Source: Deltaproteobacteria bacterium (GTDB lineage: Bacteria > Desulfobacterota > Desulfomonilia > UBA1062). From it: a stretch of 64,000 nucleotides of DNA. The notes under the pieces were generated by a model. The model did not search any database, was not told where the DNA came from, and saw nothing but the letters and a program-made list of their open reading frames with translations. The translations under genes were made by a program, and so were the position numbers. Positions 1-8,407 of this stretch are shown piece by piece; position 1 is the stretch's first letter; each line of letters begins with the position of its first letter. The stretch is taken from NCBI GenBank assembly GCA_018433085.1, contig JAHDRW010000013.1, positions 62,001 to 126,000 on the forward strand, given 5' to 3'.

Positions 1-673
1 AACGCCCTGCATCGCGAATTCCCTCGATGTACATGCCGATGGCCTTGGTGCGATCGTCATGTCCCAGATATTCCAGACAGTCGGTTATGTCTATGTCGGC
101 CTCGTTCCCCACGCTGATGGCCTTGCCCAGGACAATCCCGTTCCTGCGCAGGAAATGTACGGTCTGCGCGATGTAGGTTCCGCTCTGCGAGGCCAGCGAG
201 AGTCCCCCGCCATATCCCAGAATGGGGGCCACGGTGACATTGAGCGGCAGGTGCGTGTTCACTATGCCCAGACAGTTGGGCCCCAGAAACCGTATGCCGT
301 AGGTGTGCGCGATCTCGATGATCCGCCTCTCCAGGCCCCTGCCCTGTTCTCCGGTTTCCTTGAAGCCCGCGGTAATGACAATGGCATGCCGGGTGCCGAG
401 CCTTCCGAAATCCTCGAGCATGTCGGGCACCAAAGCCGTGGGCACCACGAGAATGGCGAGGTCGGGGGCAAAGGGCAGATCGGTTATGGAGGGATATGCC
501 TTTTTCCCCAGAACCTCGCGCTCGCTTGGATGAACGGGCATTATCTCCCCGGGGAATCCACTGTCGATCAGGTTGAGCATCTGGATGGTGCCCATTTTGT
601 TCATGTTGTTGCTCGCGCCTGCCAGCGCTATGGATGACGGGTTCAAGATGGTTTCGAGCGGTCCTGCTGCCAT
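1..673 (-). CDS. ADP-forming acyl-CoA synthetase, N-terminal part (cut by window edge)
   Basis: Reading leftward from the ATG at 671-673, the reverse strand stays open to base 1. The protein begins MAAGPLETILNPSSIALAGA, the CoA-binding Rossmann domain of NDP-forming acyl-CoA synthetases, and continues through GPNCLGIVNT and the succinyl-CoA-ligase-like motif LASQSGTYIAQ. The family makes ATP or GTP from an acyl-CoA plus phosphate, or the reverse, and is typical of anaerobes degrading organic or amino acids. A GGAAGG ribosome site lies just upstream. Only about 224 residues are visible, so it cannot be decided whether this is a separate alpha subunit or an alpha-beta fusion, nor what the substrate is. 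Confidence 0.88.
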   Translation of the reverse strand, partial: MAAGPLETILNPSSIALAGASNNMNKMGTIQMLNLIDSGFPGEIMPVHPSEREVLGKKAYPSITDLPFAPDLAILVVPTALVPDMLEDFGRLGTRHAIVITAGFKETGEQGRGLERRIIEIAHTYGIRFLGPNCLGIVNTHLPLNVTVAPILGYGGGLSLASQSGTYIAQTVHFLRRNGIVLGKAISVGNEADIDITDCLEYLGHDDRTKAIGMYIEGIRDAGR

Positions 674-958
674 GTTCACCTTCCTTTCACTCTCCATGTA
701 GATTCCGGAGATTTTCAACAGAATATCAAACTATTCTATATTACCAGCTTACATCAAGAACGGCAAGCAGTCAGTAGGGGATGTCGTGTGATGTGATGGG
801 CTGAGGGCACATCCGGCTTGAGCCATGATCAAAGAACAGACTTTTCAGCGCTCGTGAAGATGTGCCGCATGTGGGCGGCGAAGGTGGTGAACCTTCGAAA
901 TGATGCAGTGCGGAGAGCGGCATCATAATGGTGTTCGGGGAGTCGCTTCAAAGAGGGA
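674..958. other. Intergenic region between divergent genes
   Basis: No convincing gene is present. Besides the leftward promoter, the only structure noted is a small hairpin, CGAAGGT (879-885) with ACCTTCG (891-897), with no T tract after it. Confidence 0.5.
738..766 (-). promoter_or_regulatory. Possible sigma-70 promoter of the acyl-CoA synthetase gene
   Basis: On the reverse strand TTGCCG (761-766) and TAATAT (738-743) are separated by 17 bp, about 65 bp upstream of the start codon in an AT-rich patch. This is a consensus match only. Confidence 0.4.
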
Positions 959-987
959 TTGCAAAGATGCACGCCTGTGCATATGAT
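959..987 (+). promoter_or_regulatory. Sigma-70 promoter next to the TVP38-like gene
   Basis: TTGCAA (959-964), a 17-bp spacer and TATGAT (982-987) predict transcription starting near 994, only a base or two before the ATG at 996 (or about 11 before the ATG at 1005). No Shine-Dalgarno sequence fits between, so the mRNA would be nearly leaderless. Confidence 0.55.
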
Positions 988-995
988 TATGGGTG

Positions 996-1748
996 ATGTA
1001 CGGCATGAATCTCATCACCTCCTCGCGCCTTTACCGCTCCATGGAGGGACTTCTAGACCGGTATCACCGGTTTATGCACGCACATTCGCCCCTCAGGCGG
1101 AGCATCAGCCTCACGGTGTTTTCCCTGGTGGTTTTCTTTGCCGTGCTCGGGCTTTTCCGGGTCACCGATCCCTATCCTCTCAAGGACTGGATATATCTGC
1201 GCCTTACCCTGGAAGATCTTGGATTTGCCGGTGGTCTTATATTCATCCTCCTCACCGGGGTCCTGCCTCTCATCTCGCCGCTGAGCCTTCTGATCGTCAC
1301 CGGAGCGGCGAGCTTCGGGCCGTTGCCGGGCATGGTGCTGTCCTATATCGGCGCCCTGATCAACGCCAACCTCGCGTTTATCCTTGTCAAATCGCTGGGA
1401 ATCGAAAACCGGTGGGGCCATGAGGACAAAACCGCCAGGATCAAGGAAACCATCCACAGAAACGGTTATCCCATCGTTCTTCTGCTCCAGCTGGCCACCG
1501 TTTTCCCCTTTGTGGCCATCAACACCGCCGCTGCCGCTGCCGGAGTGGAATGGAAAGACTTCATGAAGGCGACCTGTCTGGGTGTCCTGCCCTCTGTCGT
1601 GCTGTATTCAATTTTCGGAGAGGCGCTCGTGTCCAGATTTCTCTCGCCGCAGGTATACTTCGCGCTGATTATCGTGGTGCTGCTGACCATCGTGGTCATG
1701 GCCCTGAGAAAGAAAAATATCCATCTCAGACGCAAACGCATCCAGTAG
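996..1748 (+). CDS. TVP38/TMEM64 (VTT domain) family membrane protein
   Basis: A protein of about 250 residues with a basic N-terminus, a first membrane helix (ISLTVFSLVVFFAVLGLF) and further hydrophobic segments around GGLIFILLTGVLPLISP and PIVLLLQLATVFPFVAINTA, the pattern of SNARE-associated/DedA-type VTT proteins. Relatives are implicated in lipid scrambling or envelope homeostasis; the role here is unknown. The start is uncertain: GTG 993, ATG 996 and ATG 1005 are all in frame, and 996 is chosen because the predicted transcript begins there. Its last 141 bp overlap, tail to tail, the end of the lipoate ligase-like gene on the other strand. Confidence 0.85.
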   Translation: MYGMNLITSSRLYRSMEGLLDRYHRFMHAHSPLRRSISLTVFSLVVFFAVLGLFRVTDPYPLKDWIYLRLTLEDLGFAGGLIFILLTGVLPLISPLSLLIVTGAASFGPLPGMVLSYIGALINANLAFILVKSLGIENRWGHEDKTARIKETIHRNGYPIVLLLQLATVFPFVAINTAAAAAGVEWKDFMKATCLGVLPSVVLYSIFGEALVSRFLSPQVYFALIIVVLLTIVVMALRKKNIHLRRKRIQ

Positions 1749-2369
1749 GCATCCCATGAACTTCTCTTCACTGAAATCCGGGGCATAGTCGCGGATGCCC
1801 TTCAGGGCCGGATCGCCCTCGCTTCCGAATACCCGGCGAGAGAGGTCCGCGTCCACGGTGAGCGGCAGTACACCTTGGAGGAGCATGCCGTTTCTGGTGC
1901 GCAGGGCGGACAGACCCAGAATCTTGGCGCCATCGAGACAGAGCTCCACCGGGGAAGAACGCTGGAAACACACGCGAGAGAATGCCGTGCCTTGGCCGCG
2001 CATCTCTACCCCAAACCCGCATAGTGCAAGGGCGCGGGCGAATGTCCCGGTGACCGTCCGGCAGCTCTCCACGACGCCCCGGGCAAACACCCCGGTCAGT
2101 GGCGCACAGAGGCTGAAGGTAAAATCGTCCACGTGCAGAACGGCGCCGCCTCCGGTGGGACGCCTCAACAGTGGAATGTCTACCTCAGGGTCGGAAGGGA
2201 TGAATAATCGCTGATGAAAGCCAAAGGTCACCGCGGGTTCGGACCAGTTGTAGATCCGCAGCACCCCGGCGCGGCGGCCTGAAATCATGGACCTGAACAT
2301 GACGGAGTCGCGCGCCATGTTCGAACGGGAATCATGCCTGCCGTCGTTGAAGAGCCGCCATACGCTCAT
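1608..2369 (-). CDS. lplA: Lipoate-protein ligase A / octanoyltransferase family protein
   Basis: The 253-residue protein has the BPL/LplA/LipB fold signature: RRPTGGGAVLH about 70 residues in, and GAKILGLSALRTRNGMLLQG carrying the expected catalytic lysine. It would attach lipoate or octanoate to lipoyl domains such as glycine cleavage H protein or 2-oxoacid dehydrogenase E2. It lacks the C-terminal accessory domain of E. coli LplA, so a stand-alone ligase domain or a LipM-like transferase are both possible. The ATG at 2367-2369 overlaps the accB stop (ATGA), so it is translationally coupled as the last gene of the aroC operon. The histidine-rich tail lies antisense to the TVP38-like gene and may be extra sequence from a lost stop. 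Confidence 0.8.
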   Translation of the reverse strand: MSVWRLFNDGRHDSRSNMARDSVMFRSMISGRRAGVLRIYNWSEPAVTFGFHQRLFIPSDPEVDIPLLRRPTGGGAVLHVDDFTFSLCAPLTGVFARGVVESCRTVTGTFARALALCGFGVEMRGQGTAFSRVCFQRSSPVELCLDGAKILGLSALRTRNGMLLQGVLPLTVDADLSRRVFGSEGDPALKGIRDYAPDFSEEKFMGCLLDAFASEMDIFLSQGHDHDGQQHHDNQREVYLRREKSGHERLSEN

Positions 2370-2779
2370 AGCTCCTCGATGATGAAGAGCTGGTCGCCAT
2401 AGCCCACCCGCTCGCCGTCCTGCTTGAGGATGGCGGTCACGGTGCCGTCGACATGGGTTTCGATTTCGTTCATGAGTTTCATGGCCTCGATAACGCAAAG
2501 CACCTGGTCCTTCTTGACCCGGTCGCCCACCTGGACAAAGGGCTGGGTCTCGGGCGAGGCCGAGCGGTAGAAGGTGCCCACCAGGGGGGAGGTGATAGTG
2601 ACCGTGGGCTTCTCCACGGCCACGACCTTGTCCTTTTCCGGCTCCCGCGCCCTGGCCGCCGCCCGGTCCTGCTGATGAGCCCCCCGGATGATGTGGATCC
2701 TCTCCGGCGTCCACTCCAGTTCCACCACGTCGGTGTTCCGGATCATCTCGATGAGCTCTTTGACAGTCTTGAGATTCAT
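2366..2779 (-). CDS. accB: Biotin carboxyl carrier protein of acetyl-CoA carboxylase
   Basis: The 137-residue protein has a short N-terminal helix (MNLKTVKELIEMIRNTD), an Ala/Arg-rich linker and a C-terminal biotinyl domain with the motif EAMKLMNEIE, whose lysine is biotinylated. It carries carboxybiotin between the AccC and AccD/A activities at the first step of fatty acid synthesis. It starts one base after the efp stop and ends overlapping lplA. The usual neighbour accC is absent: the next gene is lplA. The N-terminal part resembles true AccB rather than decarboxylase or pyruvate carboxylase carriers. Confidence 0.93.
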   Translation of the reverse strand: MNLKTVKELIEMIRNTDVVELEWTPERIHIIRGAHQQDRAAARAREPEKDKVVAVEKPTVTITSPLVGTFYRSASPETQPFVQVGDRVKKDQVLCVIEAMKLMNEIETHVDGTVTAILKQDGERVGYGDQLFIIEEL

Positions 2780-3343
2780 CTAGCTCACTCTCTCGATATA
2801 CGCATTGGTGCGCGTATCCACCTTGAGCACGTCTCCCTCGTTGATGAACAGAGGGACCTGGACCGTAATGCCGGTTTCGAGCTTCGCGGGCTTGGAGCCT
2901 CCCGATGCCGTGTTGCCCCGCACGCCGGGGTCGGTCTCCACCACGGCGAGCTCCATGAACATGGGCAGATCGATTCCGATGGGAGACCCGTTGTGAAAGA
3001 GGATGCCGACTTCAACGTTTTCCTTGAGGAATCCGATGGCGTCTTCCACGTGGTCTTCGGTGAGGTTCATCTGCTCATAGGTCTCGGTATCCATGAACCA
3101 GTACCCGGAATCGTCCTGGTACAGAAAGCTCATCTTCCGCTCTTCGAGATTGGGCACATCCACTTTCTCGCCCGAGCGGAAGGTCTTGTCGAGAACATTG
3201 CCCGAGATAAGGCTCTTCATCTTCGTGCGCACGAATGCGCCGCCCTTTCCGGGCTTTACGTGCTGAAAGTCCACGATGGTGAACGGTTCGCCATCGAGCT
3301 CTATCTTCAACCCCTTGCGGAACTGTGCGGTTGAGTACTGCAT
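2780..3343 (-). CDS. efp: Translation elongation factor P
   Basis: The 187-residue protein has full family length and shows the domain I loop VKPGKGGAFVRTK, with K33 at the tip that enters the ribosome and in some bacteria is modified, and a C-terminal OB region containing ASGGSKPAKLETG. EF-P relieves ribosome stalling at polyproline stretches. It lies between pepP and accB in the leftward aro operon, a grouping (pepP-efp-accB) common in many bacteria. The modification enzymes are not in the window. Confidence 0.96.
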   Translation of the reverse strand: MQYSTAQFRKGLKIELDGEPFTIVDFQHVKPGKGGAFVRTKMKSLISGNVLDKTFRSGEKVDVPNLEERKMSFLYQDDSGYWFMDTETYEQMNLTEDHVEDAIGFLKENVEVGILFHNGSPIGIDLPMFMELAVVETDPGVRGNTASGGSKPAKLETGITVQVPLFINEGDVLKVDTRTNAYIERVS

Positions 3344-3355
3344 GCTGTCTCTCCC

Positions 3356-4426
3356 CTACGTGAGAAATTTTATGGCTTCCTTATCAAGATTTGTAATTCG
3401 CTTGCAAGAATTATCTGTTATCACGAACATATCTTCCAGTCGTATCCCGAATTTCCCCGGAATATAGACCCCGGGTTCGATCGTGACCACCATCCCCTCT
3501 TCCAGGGTATCTCTGGAAATCGGGGAGAGGGTGGGCATCTCGTGAACCTCCATGCCGACCCCGTGGCCGAGGCTGTGGCCGAAGTATCTGCCGTAGCCCG
3601 CCGAATCGAGATGCTCTCGCGCCCGCATGTCGACGTTCGCGGTCTTGACCCCGGGTCCGAGGGCCTCGATGCCCAGCGACTGGGCCTTGAACACATGGCG
3701 GTAGGCCTCCGTGAAGTCATCCCCCGGATCACCGGTGCACACGGTGATGGTCTGATCCGAGCAATACCCCTTGTAGACGCACCCGTAGTCGATGACCACG
3801 GACTCGTTCTTCCGTATGACCTTTTCCGATGCCGTACCATGGGGCATGGCAGCCCTTGGCCCGGAGGCCACGATGGTTTCGAAGGATGGGCCGCTCGCGC
3901 CGAGTCTTCTCATCTCGCACTCGATATCGAAGGCCACGTCCGCCTCCCTCCTCCCGACAACCCCCTGCGACAGGACAGTCTGGAGGGCGGTCTCGGATAT
4001 ACGCACCGCCTCTGTGATCAGCAGGAGTTCGCCCGGGTCCTTGACGGTCCGCAGATACTTGAGTTGGCCGCCCAGCGGAGTCATCTCGATATCTTTGAAA
4101 AGATCCTTGAGCAGGAGAAAGGTGTCGACGTCCATCACGCCGGACTCGATGCCCAGATTGGCTACGTTCAGGGACCGAAGATACTCGTGAATGTCTTCCC
4201 AGCGCTTCTTGATCTCGATTACCTCGGCCTTCGCCTCTTCGCGCGCCTGGATGGTGTTGCGCGAATCCACGAAGAGCGCGATCCTCGACCCGGTATACAC
4301 GGCCATGGCGTCGGAGCCGGTGTATCCGCTGACATAGGTGACGTTCGGGCGGGAAGAGAGCATGATGGCGTCCAGCCCCTTGAGGAACGACCTCGCCCTA
4401 TCTGCTCTTTGCGCGTAGTAACTCAT
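3356..4426 (-). CDS. pepP: M24B family Xaa-Pro aminopeptidase/dipeptidase
   Basis: The 356-residue protein has an N-terminal creatinase-like domain (about 1-125) and a pita-bread catalytic domain. Metal-binding segments are visible: [43 protein letters not shown] and [11 protein letters not shown]. It removes N-terminal residues preceding proline, or cleaves Xaa-Pro dipeptides, in the cytoplasm with two metal ions. The start overlaps the 3' end of aroQ by 29 bp, so the two are co-translated; efp follows 12 bp downstream. Whether it is an aminopeptidase (PepP) or dipeptidase (PepQ) is not decided by sequence alone. Confidence 0.92.
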   Translation of the reverse strand: MSYYAQRADRARSFLKGLDAIMLSSRPNVTYVSGYTGSDAMAVYTGSRIALFVDSRNTIQAREEAKAEVIEIKKRWEDIHEYLRSLNVANLGIESGVMDVDTFLLLKDLFKDIEMTPLGGQLKYLRTVKDPGELLLITEAVRISETALQTVLSQGVVGRREADVAFDIECEMRRLGASGPSFETIVASGPRAAMPHGTASEKVIRKNESVVIDYGCVYKGYCSDQTITVCTGDPGDDFTEAYRHVFKAQSLGIEALGPGVKTANVDMRAREHLDSAGYGRYFGHSLGHGVGMEVHEMPTLSPISRDTLEEGMVVTIEPGVYIPGKFGIRLEDMFVITDNSCKRITNLDKEAIKFLT

Positions 4427-4844
4427 GGAGTGCCTCTATTCCCAGGATATAACCGTAGGGACCGAATCCGGAAATGGTGCCGGCCGCGATATCGGAAAAC
4501 AGGTTTTTCTGCCTGAACGGCTCGCGGGCCGAGACATTGCTGATATGAACCTCGACAAAGGGGATATCCACGCCCAGCAGGGCGTCGCGGATCGCCACCG
4601 AGGTGTGGGTGTAGCCGCCCGGGTTGATGAGGATGCCCCTGACCTGTGCTTCGCGTGCCGCGTGGATCTTTTCGATGATCCCGCCTTCGTGGTTCGACTG
4701 AAAGACCTCGAGTTCCATGCCGAGCGAGCGCGCCTTCTCCTGGGTCCCCCGCTCGATCTCTGGCAGGCTGACCCGGCCGTAGAGCGAGGTCTCTCGTATG
4801 CCCAGCAGGTCGAGGTTCGGGCCGTTGATCAGTAGAATATTCAT
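4398..4844 (-). CDS. aroQ: 3-dehydroquinate dehydratase, type II
   Basis: The 148-residue protein is the normal size for the dodecameric type II enzyme, which dehydrates 3-dehydroquinate to 3-dehydroshikimate. Signature segments are NGPNLDLLG at the N-terminus, [30 protein letters not shown] and [15 protein letters not shown], containing the catalytic tyrosine/histidine regions. The start at 4844 is preferred over an upstream in-frame ATG because it gives the family N-terminus [10 protein letters not shown] and overlaps the TPR gene stop as ATGA. It sits with aroKB and aroC in one operon. Confidence 0.95.
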   Translation of the reverse strand: MNILLINGPNLDLLGIRETSLYGRVSLPEIERGTQEKARSLGMELEVFQSNHEGGIIEKIHAAREAQVRGILINPGGYTHTSVAIRDALLGVDIPFVEVHISNVSAREPFRQKNLFSDIAAGTISGFGPYGYILGIEALHELLRAKSR

Positions 4845-5368
4845 TTCCGCGTCCTTTCCAGCCACCCTTCCAAGGTTCTGATGAGATACAGGGTCTGCAC
4901 CCGTTCTGCCTCCCTGCGCACATGGGGCTCGGAATCTGGGCCTTTGAGCAGGCCCGAGTAGATTTCCAGCGCCTGCCCGTAATGCCCCTGGTCGGCATAG
5001 ATTTTTGCGAGCTCCGGGGATGCCTCGCTCATGAGCGGGGCCGCCTCGCCGCCCGTTCCTTCCTCTTCGGGAATAAGGTCGATGGCCTCGTCGTCATCGG
5101 GATAAAAGGGAAGATAGAGGTCGATGCACGACTTCGCGGCCTCGTTATCACCCCTGCCGCGGTGGATGAGGGCCATGTAGTAGAATGCCCTGGCAAGGTC
5201 TCTAGCCCTGTCCGCAAGCTCGCTGAACACCACCATGGCATCGGTCTCGCGACCCACCTTGAACAACGAGATACCAACCATCATATGATCTTCAGGGGTC
5301 CGGGCATGGGCCGCGGCATCTGCGACCTCGAGAAACGCCCCCTGTTCAAAGGCTGTTCGAATATCCAT
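4841..5368 (-). CDS. Tetratricopeptide-repeat protein in the aro operon
   Basis: A soluble 175-residue protein without signal peptide. Helix pairs match the TPR pattern, for example [19 protein letters not shown] near residue 65 and [20 protein letters not shown] near 125, split by an acidic Gly-rich linker (PEEEGTGGE). TPRs mediate protein-protein contacts; no catalytic residues are apparent. It is wedged between aroKB (23-bp overlap) and aroQ (ATGA overlap), so it is made with the shikimate enzymes. A scaffolding role for that pathway is possible, but nothing in the sequence proves it. Confidence 0.8.
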   Translation of the reverse strand: MDIRTAFEQGAFLEVADAAAHARTPEDHMMVGISLFKVGRETDAMVVFSELADRARDLARAFYYMALIHRGRGDNEAAKSCIDLYLPFYPDDDEAIDLIPEEEGTGGEAAPLMSEASPELAKIYADQGHYGQALEIYSGLLKGPDSEPHVRREAERVQTLYLIRTLEGWLERTRK

Positions 5369-6908
5369 CAGCGAATTCCTGGTAGGCCTCCAGTACTTCG
5401 ATTTCAGAAAGTTTTTCTACGCTAACACCACCGATGGAGGGTGTCAACACAAAGTAGATCCCCCCGCCGGTGGCCTTCTTGTCGAGTTGCATGGCCTCGG
5501 CCACCTCCCCGGCGGGAGGAAGCGCAAAATCGGCAGGCAGAAGGTTTTCCCGGGCCATAAGATCCATGATGCGCGTCAGACTCTCGGATGACAACATGCC
5601 GCGATCATGGGAGAGCCGCGAGGCAAACGCCATGCCCACAGCAACGGCCAGTCCGTGAGGCAGGGTGTAGTTGCTGGACTTCTCGACGGTGTGACCCAGG
5701 GTGTGTCCGAAGTTGAGGATTCTCCTCAAACCCCCTTCCCGCTCGTCGCGGGCCACCACCCGCGCCTTGTCCCTGGCGCACATTTCGACCAGCCTGACAT
5801 CGTCGTAGGGCCGTCCCTTCTCCAGATAGTCGAAAAGCGGCGCATCCATGATGATCCCGTACTTGACCACCTCGGCCATGGCGCTCCTGATTTCCGTCTC
5901 CTTCAGTGTGGCGAGAAGGTTCACATCGCTTATGACCATCAGTGGCTGGTGGAAGGCTCCGATCAGGTTCTTGCCGCATGCGTGGTTGACCGCGGTCTTG
6001 CCCCCGATGGCGGAGTCGACCTGCGCCAGCAGGGTGGTCGCGGCCTGGACCACGGGGATGCCCCGCATGTAGACGCTTGCTGCGAATCCGGCCAGGTCAC
6101 CCGTCACGCCTCCCCCCACTGCCAGGCAGACCCACTGCCGGTTTACTTTGCAGGAAAACATGGCATCGAGCACGGTGTTCAGGAAGACCATGGATTTCGA
6201 CTGCTCGCCCGGCGGCACGGTCATGAGGTGGGCCGGACAGCCTTCAAGCGCCTCTTCCACCGTCCGGCCGTGGTGTTTCCTCACGTTTTCATCGATCAGG
6301 ACAAAGATACCTTCAGGATTCACATGCCGCCTCAGCAGGGGAAGAATCTTCCCGAAGATGCCCCTGCCGACGTGGACCGGATAGGGATTCTCCGGCAGGG
6401 GCACGCCCACCGGGCCCGGCAATCCGGGCAGAGCCTCCAGGATCTTGCCGTAAATTTCCCCGGGTGACCTGCCGTCGATGTCCACCACAAAATCGGCGTC
6501 TTCATAGGCGGGTGTCCTTTCCTGCATCAGGCTCCGGGCGTCTCTGTCCCACAAGGGCCGGCTCCCGTCGACGGTGACGCGGCCTTCCAGGTTTTCGAAG
6601 GATGCCCTCAGGAACACGATGGAGCCGCACGCCTTCATGAGCTGTCTGTTCAGGGGGTTAATCGGCAGCCCGCCGCCCGTTGCCACGACACTCAAGGGAT
6701 CGCCCTCGGCAGCAAGGTCGCGCAGGGCACTGTCCTCAAGCGAGCGGAACGCCTGTTCCCCCGCGCAGCGGAATATCTCAGGGATCGACGCCCCGCACGT
6801 GCGGGAGATGACCGTGTCCAGGTCTACGAAGGGCACGTCCATCCGGCGGGCAAGGTCCATGCCGATCGTAGTTTTTCCCGATCCCATGAAGCCGGTAAGA
6901 AAGATCAC
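5346..6908 (-). CDS. aroKB: Bifunctional shikimate kinase / 3-dehydroquinate synthase (fusion)
   Basis: One 520-residue polypeptide holds two consecutive shikimate enzymes. Residues 1 to about 165 are shikimate kinase with Walker A GFMGSGKTTIG and the shikimate-binding aspartate region DLDTVIS. After a short linker, about 175-520 are 3-dehydroquinate synthase, with the NAD region GGGVTGDLAGFAAS, the segment QVDSAIGGKTAVNH, and metal ligands in the ILNFGHTLGHTVE region. The start is GTG at 6908, overlapping the aroC stop as GTGA; it gives VIFLTGFMGSGKTT, the usual N-terminus. The two reactions are not adjacent in the pathway (steps 2 and 5). Both domains look intact. Confidence 0.93.
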   Translation of the reverse strand: MIFLTGFMGSGKTTIGMDLARRMDVPFVDLDTVISRTCGASIPEIFRCAGEQAFRSLEDSALRDLAAEGDPLSVVATGGGLPINPLNRQLMKACGSIVFLRASFENLEGRVTVDGSRPLWDRDARSLMQERTPAYEDADFVVDIDGRSPGEIYGKILEALPGLPGPVGVPLPENPYPVHVGRGIFGKILPLLRRHVNPEGIFVLIDENVRKHHGRTVEEALEGCPAHLMTVPPGEQSKSMVFLNTVLDAMFSCKVNRQWVCLAVGGGVTGDLAGFAASVYMRGIPVVQAATTLLAQVDSAIGGKTAVNHACGKNLIGAFHQPLMVISDVNLLATLKETEIRSAMAEVVKYGIIMDAPLFDYLEKGRPYDDVRLVEMCARDKARVVARDEREGGLRRILNFGHTLGHTVEKSSNYTLPHGLAVAVGMAFASRLSHDRGMLSSESLTRIMDLMARENLLPADFALPPAGEVAEAMQLDKKATGGGIYFVLTPSIGGVSVEKLSEIEVLEAYQEFADGYSNSL

Positions 6909-8038
6909 AGCGACTCCCAGTAGGAACGGTGGCTGTCGAATGCCTCGACGAGAGGGGCCACGGAGGGCAGGCCGAAGCTCGTCAGGATCGCCTGACACGC
7001 GGCAATGATCACGGCCGCCTCCCCCACCACGGACGCGGCGGGCACGGCGCAGCAGTCGGACCGCTCGTACTCTGCCTTCACGGCCTCGCCGCTCCGGATG
7101 TCCACGGACCTCAATCCCCTCTTCAGGGTGGGTATGGGCTTCATGGTGCAGAGCACCTCGATGGGCTGCCCGTTCGACACCCCGCCCTCGATGCCTCCCG
7201 CATGGTTGGTCTTTCTGCCCTTGGGCGCACCGGGTAAAATCACGTCGTGCACCCGCGAGCCGTGCAAAACGGCGGCCTCGGTTCCGATGCCGATCTGGAC
7301 CGCCTTGATTCCGGGAATGGACATGAGCTGTGCCGACAGGAGCGCATCCAGGCGCTGGTCCCATTGGGTGTACGAGCCGATGCCCGCAGGCATGCCGCTC
7401 AGCACCACCTTGAACTCGCCGCCCAAAGTGTCGCCCTGCTCCCGGGCCGTGTCGATCAGCCGCTCCATGTCGGCGGTGGCATCGCTGTCCGGGCAGAACA
7501 CGCTGGAGGAATCCCTGAGCGCCCGGTCGTATTCTCCCGTGAACACCACCTCACCGATACCCCTGACCCAGGAATGCACCTCCATGCCGAGGGCGGAAAG
7601 CAGGCACCTCAGCAGCCCGCCTGCCGCCACCCTGCCCGCTGTCTCCCGGGCGCTCGAGCGCTCGAGCACGTTGCGCAGATCCGTGTGCCGGAACCTTGCC
7701 GCCCCGGCGAGATCGGCGTGCCCGGGCCGCGGTGTGAACAGCTCCCTGCCGGGCGCAATCCCCCATGGGTCCATATAGTCCTTCCAGTTGTCGAAGTCCC
7801 TGTTCCACACCGCCAGGAGGACCGGGCCGCCCAGGGTGAATCCCCCCCTGATGCCCGAGAGCACGTCCACCCGGTCTTGTTCGATGGCCATCCGCCCTCC
7901 CCTGCCGTAGCCCTTCTGGCGCCGGCTCAGGTCGCCGTCGATGACCTCGCGGTCTACCTCAAGCCCTGCAGGGACACCGTCGAGAAAGGCGAAAACACCC
8001 CTCCCGTGCGATTCCCCGGCGGTAGTGAACGTAAGCAT
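6905..8038 (-). CDS. aroC: Chorismate synthase
   Basis: The 377-residue protein matches family length and signatures: GESHGRGVFAFLDG at the start, RRQKGYGRGGRM, RPGHADLAGAARF and RSSARETAGRVAAG in the first half, and a C-terminal core containing SDCCAVPAASVVGEA. It converts EPSP to chorismate with reduced FMN. It is the first gene of a leftward operon running to lplA, with AAGGAGG just before ATG and a strong promoter upstream. Confidence 0.96.
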   Translation of the reverse strand: MLTFTTAGESHGRGVFAFLDGVPAGLEVDREVIDGDLSRRQKGYGRGGRMAIEQDRVDVLSGIRGGFTLGGPVLLAVWNRDFDNWKDYMDPWGIAPGRELFTPRPGHADLAGAARFRHTDLRNVLERSSARETAGRVAAGGLLRCLLSALGMEVHSWVRGIGEVVFTGEYDRALRDSSSVFCPDSDATADMERLIDTAREQGDTLGGEFKVVLSGMPAGIGSYTQWDQRLDALLSAQLMSIPGIKAVQIGIGTEAAVLHGSRVHDVILPGAPKGRKTNHAGGIEGGVSNGQPIEVLCTMKPIPTLKRGLRSVDIRSGEAVKAEYERSDCCAVPAASVVGEAAVIIAACQAILTSFGLPSVAPLVEAFDSHRSYWESL

Positions 8039-8069
8039 CCGACCTCCTTTTTCAAATCAATAGCACGGG

Positions 8070-8099
8070 ATTATCCCGGATTCACGGCCGGTTTGTCAA
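8070..8099 (-). promoter_or_regulatory. Promoter of the aroC-lplA operon, with palindrome over the -10
   Basis: On the reverse strand TTGACA (8094-8099) is followed after 18 bp by GATAAT (8070-8075). The -10 lies inside a 13-bp palindrome, CGGGATAATCCCG (8066-8078), which could be a repressor site or be coincidental. The spacing to the aroC start leaves about 25 bases of leader. Confidence 0.7.
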
Positions 8100-8176
8100 C
8101 TGCCGGCAATCCCGTTGCCTGGAAATCCTTCCCGTGATAGAAACCGTATCAAAAAAACAGGAGGAAAGGGTCTGCT

Positions 8177-8374
8177 ATGCTGACAAAGAGCGGGAAGAAA
8201 CTCGAAGAGATCATCAAGAAGGCAATCGACGATCAGGTAATCACGAACTCCGAATATGAGGAGATCATCGCGCTGGCTCACGAAGACGGTGTGATCGACA
8301 ACCATGAAAGGGCCCTTCTGCAGGAACTCAACGACCTCATCGCGGACAGGTCGGTCAAGCGCATACCCGGGTGA
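8177..8374 (+). CDS. Small acidic helical protein of unknown function
   Basis: A 65-residue protein preceded by a clear GGAGGAAAGG ribosome site. It is predicted all-helical and charged. The central stretch EYEEIIALAHEDGVIDNHER resembles the acidic loop and helix pattern of TerB-like small domains, with conserved-looking Asp/Glu that might bind a metal ion; this resemblance is weak. No signal peptide or membrane helix is present. It is a monocistronic gene between divergent aroC and a hairpin at 8408-8452. Confidence 0.65.
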   Translation: MLTKSGKKLEEIIKKAIDDQVITNSEYEEIIALAHEDGVIDNHERALLQELNDLIADRSVKRIPG

Positions 8375-8407
8375 CGAACATATCCGGGCAGAAAAATCGT
8401 GTTTTTT

